A DNA stretch of 64,000 nucleotides from NCBI GenBank assembly GCA_964467985.1, contig CAYXTP010000005.1, positions 1-64,000 on the forward strand, given 5' to 3'. This stretch comes from GCA-2720975 sp964467985 (GTDB lineage: Bacteria > Planctomycetota > UBA1135 > GCA-002686595). How positions within the stretch are numbered: the stretch's first letter is position 1; the number at the start of each line of letters is the position of its first letter. Shown here piece by piece: positions 26,081 through 35,286 of this stretch. The notes under the pieces are model-generated. The model saw nothing but the letters and a program-made list of their open reading frames with translations. It searched no databases and was not told where the DNA came from. The position numbers were made by a program, and so were the translations under genes.

Positions 26081-27258
26081 GGACGCCCGGCGTCCAGCCA
26101 GTCAACAACTGACTGGGCTGCTGAACCGGGGTCGCCGGCATCCAGAGTGAATTGGTAGCGCTTGGCCTTCTCGCTGTGGGAGTAGAGAGGGTCGTAGTAC
26201 TTGTCAAGCAACACGCCCACGAGCTTGCGCTCCTCTCCCCCATCGAACCACTTGACGAGGGGCTCGTGCGGTTGGATGCGGGCCTCGACCTGGGCGAGCT
26301 GTTCCCGCAGCTGTGGCCGATCCTCGTCTCTGGCCAGGTAGTCTTCGAGCAGGACATCAATGCGTCGCTCCCGGTCAGCTGTGAGCAAGATGTTGGTCGC
26401 GCCACCCATGGCTTGCCAGAGTTTCCCGGGGATGACCACATTGCCGACCTTGCGGCTCTCGCCCTCGTAAACCAAAGCCTCCACAGACAAACGGGGATCA
26501 CGCAGGCGAAGCGCGAGGCGCGTATCGAAGGCCTTTTGCGAAACCGGTTCGAGGCCCACCATTCCGAGCAGAGAACTTCGATGTCCTGCAGCTTGCTCGA
26601 GATCGATGGTCGAACCGGGCCGCAGCCTTTCCAACTCGCGCAGGACGAGTGTCTTGCCGACTCCAGTCAGGCCGCGTAGGACGACGGCGGGTGGCGCGTG
26701 CCAGTCCTCAAGCTCGTCCATGACAATCTGCCTATAGGCGCGGTAGCCCCCTTCCAGTCCGGCCACCGAATGCACGCCCAGGCGCCCGAGCAAGGCCACG
26801 ACACTCATGGAGCGCAGGCCCCCGCGCCAGCAGTGCAAGACCAACCGGGGTGCGCTGGTTGCCGATACAGCTAGCGCTTCGGGCGTGAGCCGCCCCTGCA
26901 TCTCTTCGAGTCCGCCGTCCGCCAGCTCCAGCACACGTTCCCGAACTCCCTGCCCATCGATGGTCATGCCCGCGATGCGAGCCAGCTCCTGAACGAGGTC
27001 CTCAATCGTGGCCAGCACGTGCTTCAATCCCTCGGCGAAAGCCTGCTCGGGAGAGTTCCTCGTGTACAACAATCCCACGACTGCACGCTCCGCGTTGGAG
27101 AGCAGGGGCAAGTTCTGCGCTCCGGGCAAGTGATCCTGCGCAAACTCCGCAGGAGAGCGCATATCGATGATGCAGGTCGACGGCAGATCCAAGGCCGCCT
27201 GTGCGGAGATCATCGGCACCCGCGCACGGGGCGTGGTACTGGTGGAGGAGCGGGCCAT
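26077..27258 (-). CDS. mnmH: tRNA 2-selenouridine synthase
   Basis: A 393-residue enzyme that replaces sulfur by selenium at the wobble 2-thiouridine of Lys, Glu and Gln tRNAs, using selenophosphate, via a geranylated intermediate. An N-terminal rhodanese domain (about 15-175) has the catalytic Cys143 in HCWRGGLRS. The C-terminal P-loop domain has GLTGVGKT (196-203) and the family segment DKYYDPLYSHSEKAK. The start at 27258 is used; the ATG at 27213 would remove 15 residues that lie before the rhodanese fold. Its presence implies a selenophosphate synthetase elsewhere in the genome. Confidence 0.93.
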   Translation of the reverse strand: MARSSTSTTPRARVPMISAQAALDLPSTCIIDMRSPAEFAQDHLPGAQNLPLLSNAERAVVGLLYTRNSPEQAFAEGLKHVLATIEDLVQELARIAGMTIDGQGVRERVLELADGGLEEMQGRLTPEALAVSATSAPRLVLHCWRGGLRSMSVVALLGRLGVHSVAGLEGGYRAYRQIVMDELEDWHAPPAVVLRGLTGVGKTLVLRELERLRPGSTIDLEQAAGHRSSLLGMVGLEPVSQKAFDTRLALRLRDPRLSVEALVYEGESRKVGNVVIPGKLWQAMGGATNILLTADRERRIDVLLEDYLARDEDRPQLREQLAQVEARIQPHEPLVKWFDGGEERKLVGVLLDKYYDPLYSHSEKAKRYQFTLDAGDPGSAAQSVVDWLDAGRP

Positions 27259-27303
27259 GACGGCCGCAAGTATAGAGGGCTTGCGGCTCTGCGACGGGCC
27301 GTC

Positions 27304-28425
27304 CTAGAGCTTGCCTCCTGGTTCCGCGGATGGCCTGCGGCGCGTTGCGGGGACCGGTCGGAGTGCAGAATCCTCACCGCCCGAATCCAGGAACCTGCGC
27401 ACCTGGGAGAAGAATGCGTCATCAGGAATCGACCGCAGCCGCTCGGTCAACTCCTCGGTCAGGAAGCCCGACCGCCCGAGCGCAGTCATAGCCCGCTGCC
27501 TTCTGCGCCTGCGTAGCTCATGCTGCCGCTCTGCTCTGTTCGACCCCGCTAGACCCAGTCTCTCGGAGGCGTCTAGGTGGGTTTCCAGAGCTCGGCGCAC
27601 GCGCCTCAGACCGCGGTCCTGCGTGCTTGATGCAGACCGCTCTGTCCCGATGGGATTGGCGCGCGCCACCCGAGCAAGGTCGGGAAACTCGCGCCGGAGA
27701 TTCAAAAGAGCCAAGTAGAACTCGTCCGGGGGCAAGCTGCGAATGCGCTCCCACTGATCAGAGGCGACTCCCTTGGGCAGGCCCTCTCGTTGCACGTAGC
27801 CGGAGCACCTACGCTTGACCACGAGCAGGAACTTGGTGCGCCGTTCATCGGGCGGCAGGTCATTCAGCTGCCCAAGCTCCTTGGGCGAAAAGCCTAACTC
27901 GGGCGCCATGGTCTTGATGGATTCCGCGATGCGGCGGTCCATTTGGCCTCGCAGGTCAGCCAGCAATTGCCGCCGCTCACTGGGATTCGCCGCCTCGATC
28001 CGCTCACGCTCCTGCTTCGGGAGCTTGCGCAGTATCCGGTGGCTCATGTCCTGAACTTCCGCAAGCGCCATCTCGTGCAGTAGCTCCTGGCGTTTTCTTG
28101 CGGGCAGTCCGTCTAGGCGCTCGCGATCGCGGGCGGGCATGCTCTGGTAGACGCGCCGACCCATGGCTTCGAATCGATCCGCTTGAGCGCGCAGTTGTTG
28201 ACGCTGTTGGGCGGGTAGCTGCTTGAGTTCTTCGAGCCGGTCGCGCAGAGCCTGCTTCTGGTCCGGAGTGAGTGAGTCGAACCGCTGGCGCAATTCGGCT
28301 CGCGAGACCGCAGGTGCTCGGTCCGGTCCCTGGACCCGGGAGTTGCCTGCGTCGCTGCCTAGGGACACGCCGACGACCAGGAGGGCGAGGGGCAAGACTC
28401 GGCCTGAAATTCCGCGCAAACTCAT
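27304..28425 (-). CDS. DUF3106-like charged repeat protein of third ECF operon
   Basis: A 373-residue protein with a hydrophobic N-terminus (about 8-22, likely signal) and long charged helical repeats such as FDSLTPDQKQALRDRLEELK and ERLDGLPARKRQELLHEMAL, which resemble DUF3106-type proteins where such repeats follow LxPxxR patterns. Basic residues dominate the last 100. The ATG at 28425 overlaps the anti-sigma stop by 4 bp. It is the third gene of the third ECF operon, so it may be part of the sensor or a target of that system; this is inference. Confidence 0.72.
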   Translation of the reverse strand: MSLRGISGRVLPLALLVVGVSLGSDAGNSRVQGPDRAPAVSRAELRQRFDSLTPDQKQALRDRLEELKQLPAQQRQQLRAQADRFEAMGRRVYQSMPARDRERLDGLPARKRQELLHEMALAEVQDMSHRILRKLPKQERERIEAANPSERRQLLADLRGQMDRRIAESIKTMAPELGFSPKELGQLNDLPPDERRTKFLLVVKRRCSGYVQREGLPKGVASDQWERIRSLPPDEFYLALLNLRREFPDLARVARANPIGTERSASSTQDRGLRRVRRALETHLDASERLGLAGSNRAERQHELRRRRRQRAMTALGRSGFLTEELTERLRSIPDDAFFSQVRRFLDSGGEDSALRPVPATRRRPSAEPGGKL

Positions 28426-29225
28426 GAGCCCTCGGCCTCCAGCGCGGTGTCGAGGAGAGCCTCGTCCACCAGGTCCAGCTCGGAGAGCAGGTCTCGAGCA
28501 ACGGGATCGAGACTCTCGATCGACTCCCAATACAGAAGTTCGGAGAGATGATCGATCACCTCCTCGTCTGCTTCTGGCCTCGAGGGTGATGCGCTTGGTC
28601 CCTCTGCCAGGAGCGGATCCGGGCCCTCAGTTTCTTGCTGAACGAGCCCGCGCCAAAGGGCCACGCCCGATGCGCCGATCAAGAGCGCCGCGGCAAGCTT
28701 GAGCCTCAGTCCACTGCGGTCGGGCTTGCCCACGGGTCGCGCCCCGTGCATCGGCACGGAGGAGTACGCCAGCTCCCGCTGCTCGCCAAGACCGGCCCGG
28801 ATGCGTTGGCTGAGACCCTGTGGTACATCGACGACGAGGGCCTGCTCCAGGAGGGCATCAAGGCGCCCTTCCAGCCTGGCCGCGGCAACTCCCGCACGAA
28901 CGCGCGCCGCCAAGCCCGCCGGGACCTCGACTTCGTCTTTGGAAAGCAAGGTCTCCAGTGCTGACTCACGCAGGGCGCTGGGCGCGAGGGGTTCGGCTTG
29001 CCGCAAGCGCAAGAGCACCTTGCGCGAGAGATCCGGAGGCAGGTTCGGATCAGGCAGTGATGCGAGCAGGTGCTCGAGCGCTTCCTCTTGCTCGAGAAGC
29101 TCGCGGCACGCTCCGCAATTGAGCAGGTGGTCGTGCCAACCCAGGGCTGTGAGGCTCTGAGGGTTGGGCTTCCCCTCAAGCAGCGCTTCCAAGTGTTGCC
29201 TGAATTGAATGCAGGAAGTGCTCAC
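28422..29225 (-). CDS. Membrane anti-sigma factor with N-terminal zinc finger
   Basis: A 267-residue protein. The N-terminus carries the zf-HC2 zinc motif HDHLLNCGACREL (H-x3-C-x2-C type), followed by helical segments and one membrane helix near 176-192 (LKLAAALLIGASGVALW). An acidic C-terminal tail lies outside. It starts with GTG in a GTGA overlap with the sigma gene and is followed by the DUF3106-like gene with ATGA. It should hold the upstream ECF sigma factor at the membrane. Confidence 0.85.
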   Translation of the reverse strand: MSTSCIQFRQHLEALLEGKPNPQSLTALGWHDHLLNCGACRELLEQEEALEHLLASLPDPNLPPDLSRKVLLRLRQAEPLAPSALRESALETLLSKDEVEVPAGLAARVRAGVAAARLEGRLDALLEQALVVDVPQGLSQRIRAGLGEQRELAYSSVPMHGARPVGKPDRSGLRLKLAAALLIGASGVALWRGLVQQETEGPDPLLAEGPSASPSRPEADEEVIDHLSELLYWESIESLDPVARDLLSELDLVDEALLDTALEAEGS

Positions 29226-29827
29226 AGCAAGTCCTCCTCCAAGAAATGGGCGAGCTGCACCCGCAAAGTCTCACGCGCGCGGTGAATCAGGGACTTGACG
29301 GCCTTCTCGCTCGAGTCCAGGACCCTCCCGATCTCCGCGTAGGAGAGATCGTCGAACTTGGCCAGCACGACGGCCATGCGCTGGTTCTCGGGCAGCGCTG
29401 CGATGGCGCACCGCACCGCCCGAACCACGTCGCCTGTTTCCAGGCGACCTGCCGGGTCCGGATCGCGGGCGTCCTGAACTTCCATGGGGCCTGATTCTTC
29501 TTGCCCCGGAGGCCGATCCAAAGAGAGTTGGGGGCGACGAGCCGAGCGTTCGGTCTCATTGACCGAGAGATTGAAGACGATGCGATACAGCCAGGTGGTG
29601 AAGCGCGCCGTGGGTTTGTATCGATCTCGGGCGCGCACAATTCGCAGGAATGTCTCCTGGACCAGATCCTCGCGGCCCGGGTGTTGGCCCAAGAAGCGAG
29701 TCAGCAGGGAGTAGACACGCCCGGAATAGCGCTCAACGATCTCATCAAAGGCGCCCTCGTCTCCCGCTTGCCACGCGAGCATGAGCTTCACGCCCGGATC
29801 CTGGTCGTATTCGGCGGGGGTCGGCAT
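29222..29827 (-). CDS. ECF RNA polymerase sigma factor (third pair)
   Basis: A 201-residue sigma factor. Region 2 is at about 25-100 (FDEIVERYSGRVYSLLTRFL, then FTTWLYRIVFNLSVNETER) and region 4 at about 145-195 (LSYAEIGRVLDSSEKAVKSL, then IHRARETLR). The ATG at 29827 was preferred over a TTG at 29836. GGAAC lies at 29895-29891 on the minus strand followed 15 bp later by CGGTTG, which could be a weaker self-regulated promoter. It overlaps the anti-sigma gene by GTGA. Confidence 0.92.
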   Translation of the reverse strand: MPTPAEYDQDPGVKLMLAWQAGDEGAFDEIVERYSGRVYSLLTRFLGQHPGREDLVQETFLRIVRARDRYKPTARFTTWLYRIVFNLSVNETERSARRPQLSLDRPPGQEESGPMEVQDARDPDPAGRLETGDVVRAVRCAIAALPENQRMAVVLAKFDDLSYAEIGRVLDSSEKAVKSLIHRARETLRVQLAHFLEEDLL

Positions 29828-29954
29828 GGAGAGCAACGACGTCCGGGCCTAGCCCTCAGTCGACCCACTCAACCGTCCATGGGGCCGTTGGTTCCGAGTA
29901 GAGGCCTTGGGTTACGTCGCATCTCCATTTTAGACCCACGCAACCTGCGATGGA

Positions 29955-31085
29955 CTACTGAATCGCCCGTATGGCCTTGGGGGGCCAGATCGCGAATAGA
30001 GGCCGGCCAATGACGGCCTCTTCTGGCAGGCAACCAAAATCGCGGCCGTCGTGGCTGTCCGCCGAATTGTCACCCAACAAGAAGATCTCCCCGGGCCCAA
30101 CCTGGACGCCTCCTGGGCGCAGCAATCCCCGGGGGCGGTACTGCACATCGCGGGCAATACGCAATTTTTCCACGCGCAGGTGGCCATCGCGAGCGCGCAA
30201 CTGGACGCGCGAACCCAAACTCCTGCCCAGCCGCTCTTTGTCTGTAGGTTCAAAGCTGTTGCGGTCGTAGGAGCGCTCAAGGGTGAGATCTCCCACCCGC
30301 GCTTCAATGCGATTGTCGACATTGGACAGGTGGATGCTCAACACCCCCTGCAGCTCTGTCGCCCCTCGTGAGAGCTCGACCTCTGCTTCCCCGCGGATGC
30401 GCAGCAAACTCACGGTCGTCGGGAGGCCCTCTCGCAAGTGAAGGTGCAGCTCAAAACGATCTCCCTGTTCGGTCAAGGCCAGCACGAAGGTCCCGCGACG
30501 CGCGAGCACTTTCAGGTCTAGATCCAGCACCAGGTCATGGACGGAAACCTCACCGGGACGGGCTTGTCTGTCTAGATCAATGTAGCCATCGCGCAGGATA
30601 CGGCTGTGGCGCAGAGATGCTGAATACTCGCCGGTTTCTGCCGAACCCACCTCGAACGCCCCAGCGCCAGTAACTCGCCAACCGGGCGCTTCACTACCCA
30701 GCCCATCAAACGACTCGGCCGGATCTTGAAGCGTCGAGTCAAAAATTTGGGCCAGCGGTGTCGGCCTTTCGGCGGCCGTTGGCCGTTGGCCGTCGACCCA
30801 AAGGTCGCCCGCCGGATCAACGGTCAGGCGTTCGCCACCCTTGCCCCCAATCCCACAGGCGCGTTTGACGAGTGCATCGCCCCCATGGCGCACAACGACG
30901 ATTTCCCCTCGATCGGGGCGTCCTCCGCCGTGCCAGACCAAGACCCACTCCCCCTTGTGCAAGGTGGGCTCCATAGAGGAGCTGCCCACGGGGTAGATGT
31001 CGACCACGAAAGTCTTCACCGCCAACAACGTGACGGTACCGATGGCTGCACACCACAACAGGCGCCGCGTGCGGGGAGCGATCAT
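29955..31085 (-). CDS. lepB: Signal peptidase I with a large inserted beta-rich domain
   Basis: A 376-residue type I signal peptidase, which cleaves signal peptides from exported proteins. An N-terminal anchor helix (about 8-25) is followed by GSSSMEPTL with catalytic Ser37, and by LVKRACGIGG with Lys74 as the general base. Box E, GDNSADSHDGRDFG, is at 338-351. Between them, at about 105-325, is an inserted domain of some 210 residues, beta-rich, with a pattern like jelly-roll/laminin-G folds (GTFVLALTEQGDRFELHLHL). A normal enzyme of this type needs only part of that length. It ends after the MgtE gene on the same strand, 3 bp away. Confidence 0.9.
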   Translation of the reverse strand: MIAPRTRRLLWCAAIGTVTLLAVKTFVVDIYPVGSSSMEPTLHKGEWVLVWHGGGRPDRGEIVVVRHGGDALVKRACGIGGKGGERLTVDPAGDLWVDGQRPTAAERPTPLAQIFDSTLQDPAESFDGLGSEAPGWRVTGAGAFEVGSAETGEYSASLRHSRILRDGYIDLDRQARPGEVSVHDLVLDLDLKVLARRGTFVLALTEQGDRFELHLHLREGLPTTVSLLRIRGEAEVELSRGATELQGVLSIHLSNVDNRIEARVGDLTLERSYDRNSFEPTDKERLGRSLGSRVQLRARDGHLRVEKLRIARDVQYRPRGLLRPGGVQVGPGEIFLLGDNSADSHDGRDFGCLPEEAVIGRPLFAIWPPKAIRAIQ

Positions 31086-31088
31086 GCT

Positions 31089-32468
31089 CTAGCCCTGCCC
31101 CAAGGTGCTGAGCAGTTGGTCGGCGACGACCATGTAGATCGCCACTCCGGAAATATCGGAGAGTGAGATGAGGAAGGCCCCGGCGACCACTGCTGGGTCG
31201 ATGTCCATTCGGCGGCAGAGCATGGGAACCGCGCCACCCAGAGCGCCGGCCCAAGTCACGGCCGCGACAACCGCTGTTCCGACGGAAAGCCCGATGGCCA
31301 CGCCTTCCTCTAGGGAGCCCTCCATCCACGCGGCAAACAAGAAGGTCACCACGCCACAGAGAAGCCCAATGAGCGCGCCCACGGCGACCTCGCTCACAAA
31401 GACCTCCCGTTCGCGATTGCGTTCGACCTCACCTGTCGCAAAACCGCGCACGAGTATCGTCGATGTTTGCACGCCCACGTTGCCCGCCAGCCCGACGATC
31501 AGGGGCAAGTAGCGCAGAATGGCTTCGTTGATCGGCGATTGCGTACCTGGGCCCAGGAACGCGCTCAAGATCTGGGCGCTGGCCAAGCCGCCCGCTACCG
31601 TGATACCCATCAGGGGCAGGCGCTGGCTTGCGCGTACGAGAATGGGCAGGCGCGTTTGTTGCGTGGGCGAGGTGCCCACCAAACGGTGTACGTCCTCGGT
31701 GGCCTCCTCTTCGAGAATCACCTGCGCGTCGTCGAGGGAAATCACGCCGACGAGCACGCCGGCTTCATCGACTACGGCTAGGGCGGACAGTGCGTACTTG
31801 GCGATCATCGTCGCCGCCGCTTCCTGGTCCTCGTCAGCTGCGATGACGAAGGGCTCGGCCATCAGGTCGCTGACGGAATCGTGGATGGAGTGTGTCAGCA
31901 GGTCGCGATCAGAGAGGTAACCCACGGGCGTACCGGCCTTGTCCACGACAAAGACGCCCAGGTTCTCCTCGCTGTCCTCGCCTTCTTTCTTGATTTCCTT
32001 GACGACATCACCGATACGGTCGTCGTCGCGAGCGAGCACGAACTCTGTGGTCATGACCCCGCCCGCGCTCTCCGGGTTGTGGGAAATCAGGGCGCGCAGG
32101 TCTTCGGCGGTCTCCCTCGACACGGAACCGAGGACGTCCGCCGTCACACGCTCACCCGCTTCGGCCAAGACGTCCACGGCCTTGTCGGAGGGCAGTTCCT
32201 CAACAACTTCGCGCAGGCCCTTGGACGACATGCGCGTGACCAATTCGCGGGCCAGTCCGTCTTCTGCGTGCTCAAGCAGGTCGGCCTGATCCTCTGTGGA
32301 GAGCAGGGCAAACACCTCCCAAGCCTGCTCGTCTGTCACGTCCTGCAACCAGGTAGCGGCGTCGGCTGCGTGAACGTCACCCAGAACTTCTGCCGCCACC
32401 TTCGACGAGGCTTCAAGTGCTTCCTGAAAGCGGCGGTGGTCCACCTGGGGTTGTTCGCTGGAAGACAT
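31089..32468 (-). CDS. mgtE: MgtE-type magnesium transporter
   Basis: A 459-residue Mg2+ channel. The helical MgtE N domain covers about 30-130, two CBS domains about 136-255 (the magnesium sensor that closes the pore), and five membrane helices about 285-459. The family segment LPLIVGLAGNVGVQTS starts at 321, and the acidic Asp in the fifth helix region (LISLSDISGVAIY) fits the pore. The ATG at 32468 matches the usual N-terminus. It is followed after 3 bp by lepB. Confidence 0.95.
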   Translation of the reverse strand: MSSSEQPQVDHRRFQEALEASSKVAAEVLGDVHAADAATWLQDVTDEQAWEVFALLSTEDQADLLEHAEDGLARELVTRMSSKGLREVVEELPSDKAVDVLAEAGERVTADVLGSVSRETAEDLRALISHNPESAGGVMTTEFVLARDDDRIGDVVKEIKKEGEDSEENLGVFVVDKAGTPVGYLSDRDLLTHSIHDSVSDLMAEPFVIAADEDQEAAATMIAKYALSALAVVDEAGVLVGVISLDDAQVILEEEATEDVHRLVGTSPTQQTRLPILVRASQRLPLMGITVAGGLASAQILSAFLGPGTQSPINEAILRYLPLIVGLAGNVGVQTSTILVRGFATGEVERNREREVFVSEVAVGALIGLLCGVVTFLFAAWMEGSLEEGVAIGLSVGTAVVAAVTWAGALGGAVPMLCRRMDIDPAVVAGAFLISLSDISGVAIYMVVADQLLSTLGQG

Positions 32469-32573
32469 GGCTAGCCCAGTTTGGCAAGGAGGGGGTGGGA
32501 GAGAGACCCCGGGATCGAAAACTCCTGCCACGATTCCTGTGCCAGCATCCCGCAGTGGGCAGATCTGGCCGGT

Positions 32574-33944
32574 CTACGGCCGATTCCCAGCCTCGGCCCA
32601 GCGTGGCTGTGAGAGCACGAATTCGTGCAGGACTCTGGCCGCGGCCACCCTAGCCGCGGCGGCAACTGCGAATGCCTGGCTGGAGCGGCGCGCGCCCAGG
32701 AACGCCCGCTGAACCTGAATCCCGGCCATGTCCAACGCATCCAGCGCCGCGCGACCGAGGTCCAAGTCCTGCCCCACGCCATGTCCAATCAGGGCCACTG
32801 AAGCCAGCTCACCTTGAACCCTGACTCCCTCCCCCAACTGGTCCAAGGCTGCCGGAATGCTGGGGCCCGAGTCGACAAAAGCGCTGATCTGGTCCCCCTC
32901 CGCATCCACCAGGCTCGCTTCGAGGCCGCAACTTCCGAGTACGTCGAACAGCTCCGCTAGTCGTTCTTGGCGTCGTTCGGGGCTGGGCACGTCTACCTCG
33001 ATGCGCAGCAGGTCGGAGCGCGTCGCCACTCCCACGGGGCCTACGTGGTCTTCGGCGTGGGTTGTGGTGAGCAGTGTGCCGGGCGCCTCCGGATTGAGCA
33101 CATCACGCACGCAAACGCGCGTTGTCTCTCGCAAGCCAGGCATGATGGCCGCTGGGTGCAAGACCTGAGCGCCGTGAAAGGCGAACTCGGCCGCCTCCCC
33201 ATAGGTCACGCTGTGCAAGCTGCGTGCGTCGGGAACCAGATCGGGGTCCGCGGTCATGATTCCGCCAACGGTCTTCCAGAATTGGATCTGATGTGCGCCC
33301 AGTGCCTTGGCGATGAGAGAGGCCGTCAGGTCGGATCCGTTGCGCCCTAAAGTGGTCAGGTTGCCGCGCGAGTCCTTGGCGAGGAAGCCGGTCACGATCG
33401 GCAGGCCACCGATTTGCTCCAGCCCTTGGCGCAGGGCTTGGTCCGTGCCATCCAAGGGCTGGGCGGCTCCATGCCTTGAGTCGCTGACCAGCCCGAGGTC
33501 CCAGGCATCCACCGGAACCGCAGGCAAACCACAATCTGCGCAGACCCGAGCAACGATGCGCGCGCTCAAGCGCTCCCCGAAAGACAAGGCGAGGTCCAAT
33601 TGGGCAGCCGACAGTGGGCCACCCTCTGACAGGCCCCCAAGGAACAAGCCCCACTCCCTCCAATAGCGGTCCAAGAAGTCCCCCGGCAGATCCAGCTGGC
33701 GAAGAAGAGCCCGGTGTCGGACACGCACCGGGGAGGGGTCTGCGTCGCCGCGCGAAGCGGCCCAGGCCGCGGCGCCCAGCAGGTCGGTCACGCCGCGGTG
33801 GGCGCTAACCACCACAACCGTGCGCTCGCCAGGCGCAGCGTGCCAGTGATCGGCGATGATGCCCACGGCCCGGCGAACACCTTCTCCATCAGCCAGAGCC
33901 GCGCCTCCAAATTTGAGGATGTGGGCCGGTACCAAGGGGCTCAT
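32574..33944 (-). CDS. lysC: Aspartate kinase
   Basis: A 456-residue monofunctional aspartokinase, the first enzyme of lysine, threonine and methionine synthesis. The kinase domain begins with KFGGAAL (11-17) and has FGERLSARI and TLGRNGSDLTASL; the C-terminal part (about 300-400) is a paired ACT-type regulatory region. There is no homoserine dehydrogenase fusion. The start at 33944 is the only sensible one. It is divergent from the LeuA-like synthase gene over 112 bp. Confidence 0.94.
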   Translation of the reverse strand: MSPLVPAHILKFGGAALADGEGVRRAVGIIADHWHAAPGERTVVVVSAHRGVTDLLGAAAWAASRGDADPSPVRVRHRALLRQLDLPGDFLDRYWREWGLFLGGLSEGGPLSAAQLDLALSFGERLSARIVARVCADCGLPAVPVDAWDLGLVSDSRHGAAQPLDGTDQALRQGLEQIGGLPIVTGFLAKDSRGNLTTLGRNGSDLTASLIAKALGAHQIQFWKTVGGIMTADPDLVPDARSLHSVTYGEAAEFAFHGAQVLHPAAIMPGLRETTRVCVRDVLNPEAPGTLLTTTHAEDHVGPVGVATRSDLLRIEVDVPSPERRQERLAELFDVLGSCGLEASLVDAEGDQISAFVDSGPSIPAALDQLGEGVRVQGELASVALIGHGVGQDLDLGRAALDALDMAGIQVQRAFLGARRSSQAFAVAAAARVAAARVLHEFVLSQPRWAEAGNRP

Positions 33945-33993
33945 TGGCGCAGCATACGCGCTAGGAGGGGGAGTGGGATTGCCCCTCGGCGGT

Positions 33994-33999
33994 TAGAAT
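33994..33999 (+). promoter_or_regulatory. Candidate -10 box (TAGAAT) for LeuA-like gene
   Basis: TAGAAT 57 bp before the ATG at 34057, in the divergent gap to lysC. No strong -35 was seen. Confidence 0.3.
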
Positions 34000-34056
34000 C
34001 GTCACCCATCCCGGCCACTCTCCGGGTATCCCCACCCGGCGCCAGGAGGCCGGCCC

Positions 34057-35286
34057 ATGAGCGCCAATCCACACGACGACCTGATTCACGACTGGAACGA
34101 CGAGGGGGCCGTGCAGGCCACGATCCAGTTCGACGACGAGACTCTGCGCGATGGCCTGCAAAGCCCTTCGGCCCGGGATCCGCAACTCGACGAGAAAATC
34201 CGCCTGATCCACCTGATGGATGGGCTCGGAATTCAAACCGCTGATGTGGGTTTGCCGGGGGCGAGCACGAAGGCGCGGGAGCACATCAAGGCCCTGTGCC
34301 GCGAGATGGAAGGCCTCTCGATCACCCCCAACGTAGCGTGCCGCACGTTGATCTCTGACATCGCGCCGGCGGTGGACATGCAGCAGGAGCTCGGCTCACC
34401 TATCGAAATCTGCACCTTCATCGGCTCCAGTCCGATTCGCCAATACACCGAAGATTGGCAGCTGGAGAAGATGCTCAAGCTCTCCCGCGAAGCGGTGGAA
34501 TTCTGCACCGAGCAGGGGGCCACATCGATGTTCGTGACCGAGGACACAACACGCGCGCGACCCGAGACCGTGCGGGCCCTCTACACCACCGCCATCGAAG
34601 CGGGTGCGTCACGGATCTGCGTCTGTGATACCTGCGGCCATGCCACCCCCACCGGGGTGCGCGCGCTGGTTGCCTACGTGAAGAGTCTCGTCGACGAATT
34701 GGGTGCCGAGGTGGGAATTGACTGGCACGGGCACAACGACCGAGGTTTGGGCCTCGTCAACGCCCTGGCCGCGATCGAGGCTGGGGCAACTCGCATTCAC
34801 GGCACTGCCATGGGCGTGGGTGAGCGCACGGGCAATACGGAGATGGATCTGTTGTTGGTCAACCTCGCCTTGCTCGGCTGGATTGACCAAGACCTGTCTA
34901 GCCTAGGTGAGTACGTCCAGGCTTCGTCCACCTCCCTGAACGTGCCCATCCCCCGCGGCTATCCGGTCTTCGGCAAGGATGCTTTTGAGACCTCAACCGG
35001 CGTGCACGCCTCGGCGGTCATCAAGGCCCTGCGCAAGGGCGATGCATGGCTCGCGAACCGGGTCTACTCCGGTGTCCCGGCGGACCTTTTCGGCTTGGAG
35101 CAAGTCATTGCAGTGGGACCCATGTCGGGGCGCTCCAACGTCATTTGGTTCCTGGAGAAGCGCGGCATCGAGCCCACAGACGAGCGCGTGCAACGCGTAC
35201 TCGAGCTGGCCAAGACCACGCCCCGGCAATTGACGGATGAAGAAGTCCTGACCGCCGCCGGGGACTCTGAGCTCACTCCGTCATAG
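34057..35286 (+). CDS. LeuA-like acyl-CoA/2-oxoacid condensing synthase without regulatory domain
   Basis: A 409-residue DRE-TIM metallolyase of the 2-isopropylmalate / homocitrate / citramalate synthase group, which joins acetyl-CoA to a 2-oxo acid. DETLRDG near 27-33 is the metal motif and HGHND near 228 binds the divalent metal; NTEMDLLLV follows. The usual C-terminal LeuA dimer/allosteric domain is missing and length fits only the barrel plus linker. AGGAGG sits 6 bp ahead of the ATG. Which oxo acid it uses cannot be told. Its last 14 bp overlap the convergent small gene. Confidence 0.85.
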   Translation: MSANPHDDLIHDWNDEGAVQATIQFDDETLRDGLQSPSARDPQLDEKIRLIHLMDGLGIQTADVGLPGASTKAREHIKALCREMEGLSITPNVACRTLISDIAPAVDMQQELGSPIEICTFIGSSPIRQYTEDWQLEKMLKLSREAVEFCTEQGATSMFVTEDTTRARPETVRALYTTAIEAGASRICVCDTCGHATPTGVRALVAYVKSLVDELGAEVGIDWHGHNDRGLGLVNALAAIEAGATRIHGTAMGVGERTGNTEMDLLLVNLALLGWIDQDLSSLGEYVQASSTSLNVPIPRGYPVFGKDAFETSTGVHASAVIKALRKGDAWLANRVYSGVPADLFGLEQVIAVGPMSGRSNVIWFLEKRGIEPTDERVQRVLELAKTTPRQLTDEEVLTAAGDSELTPS

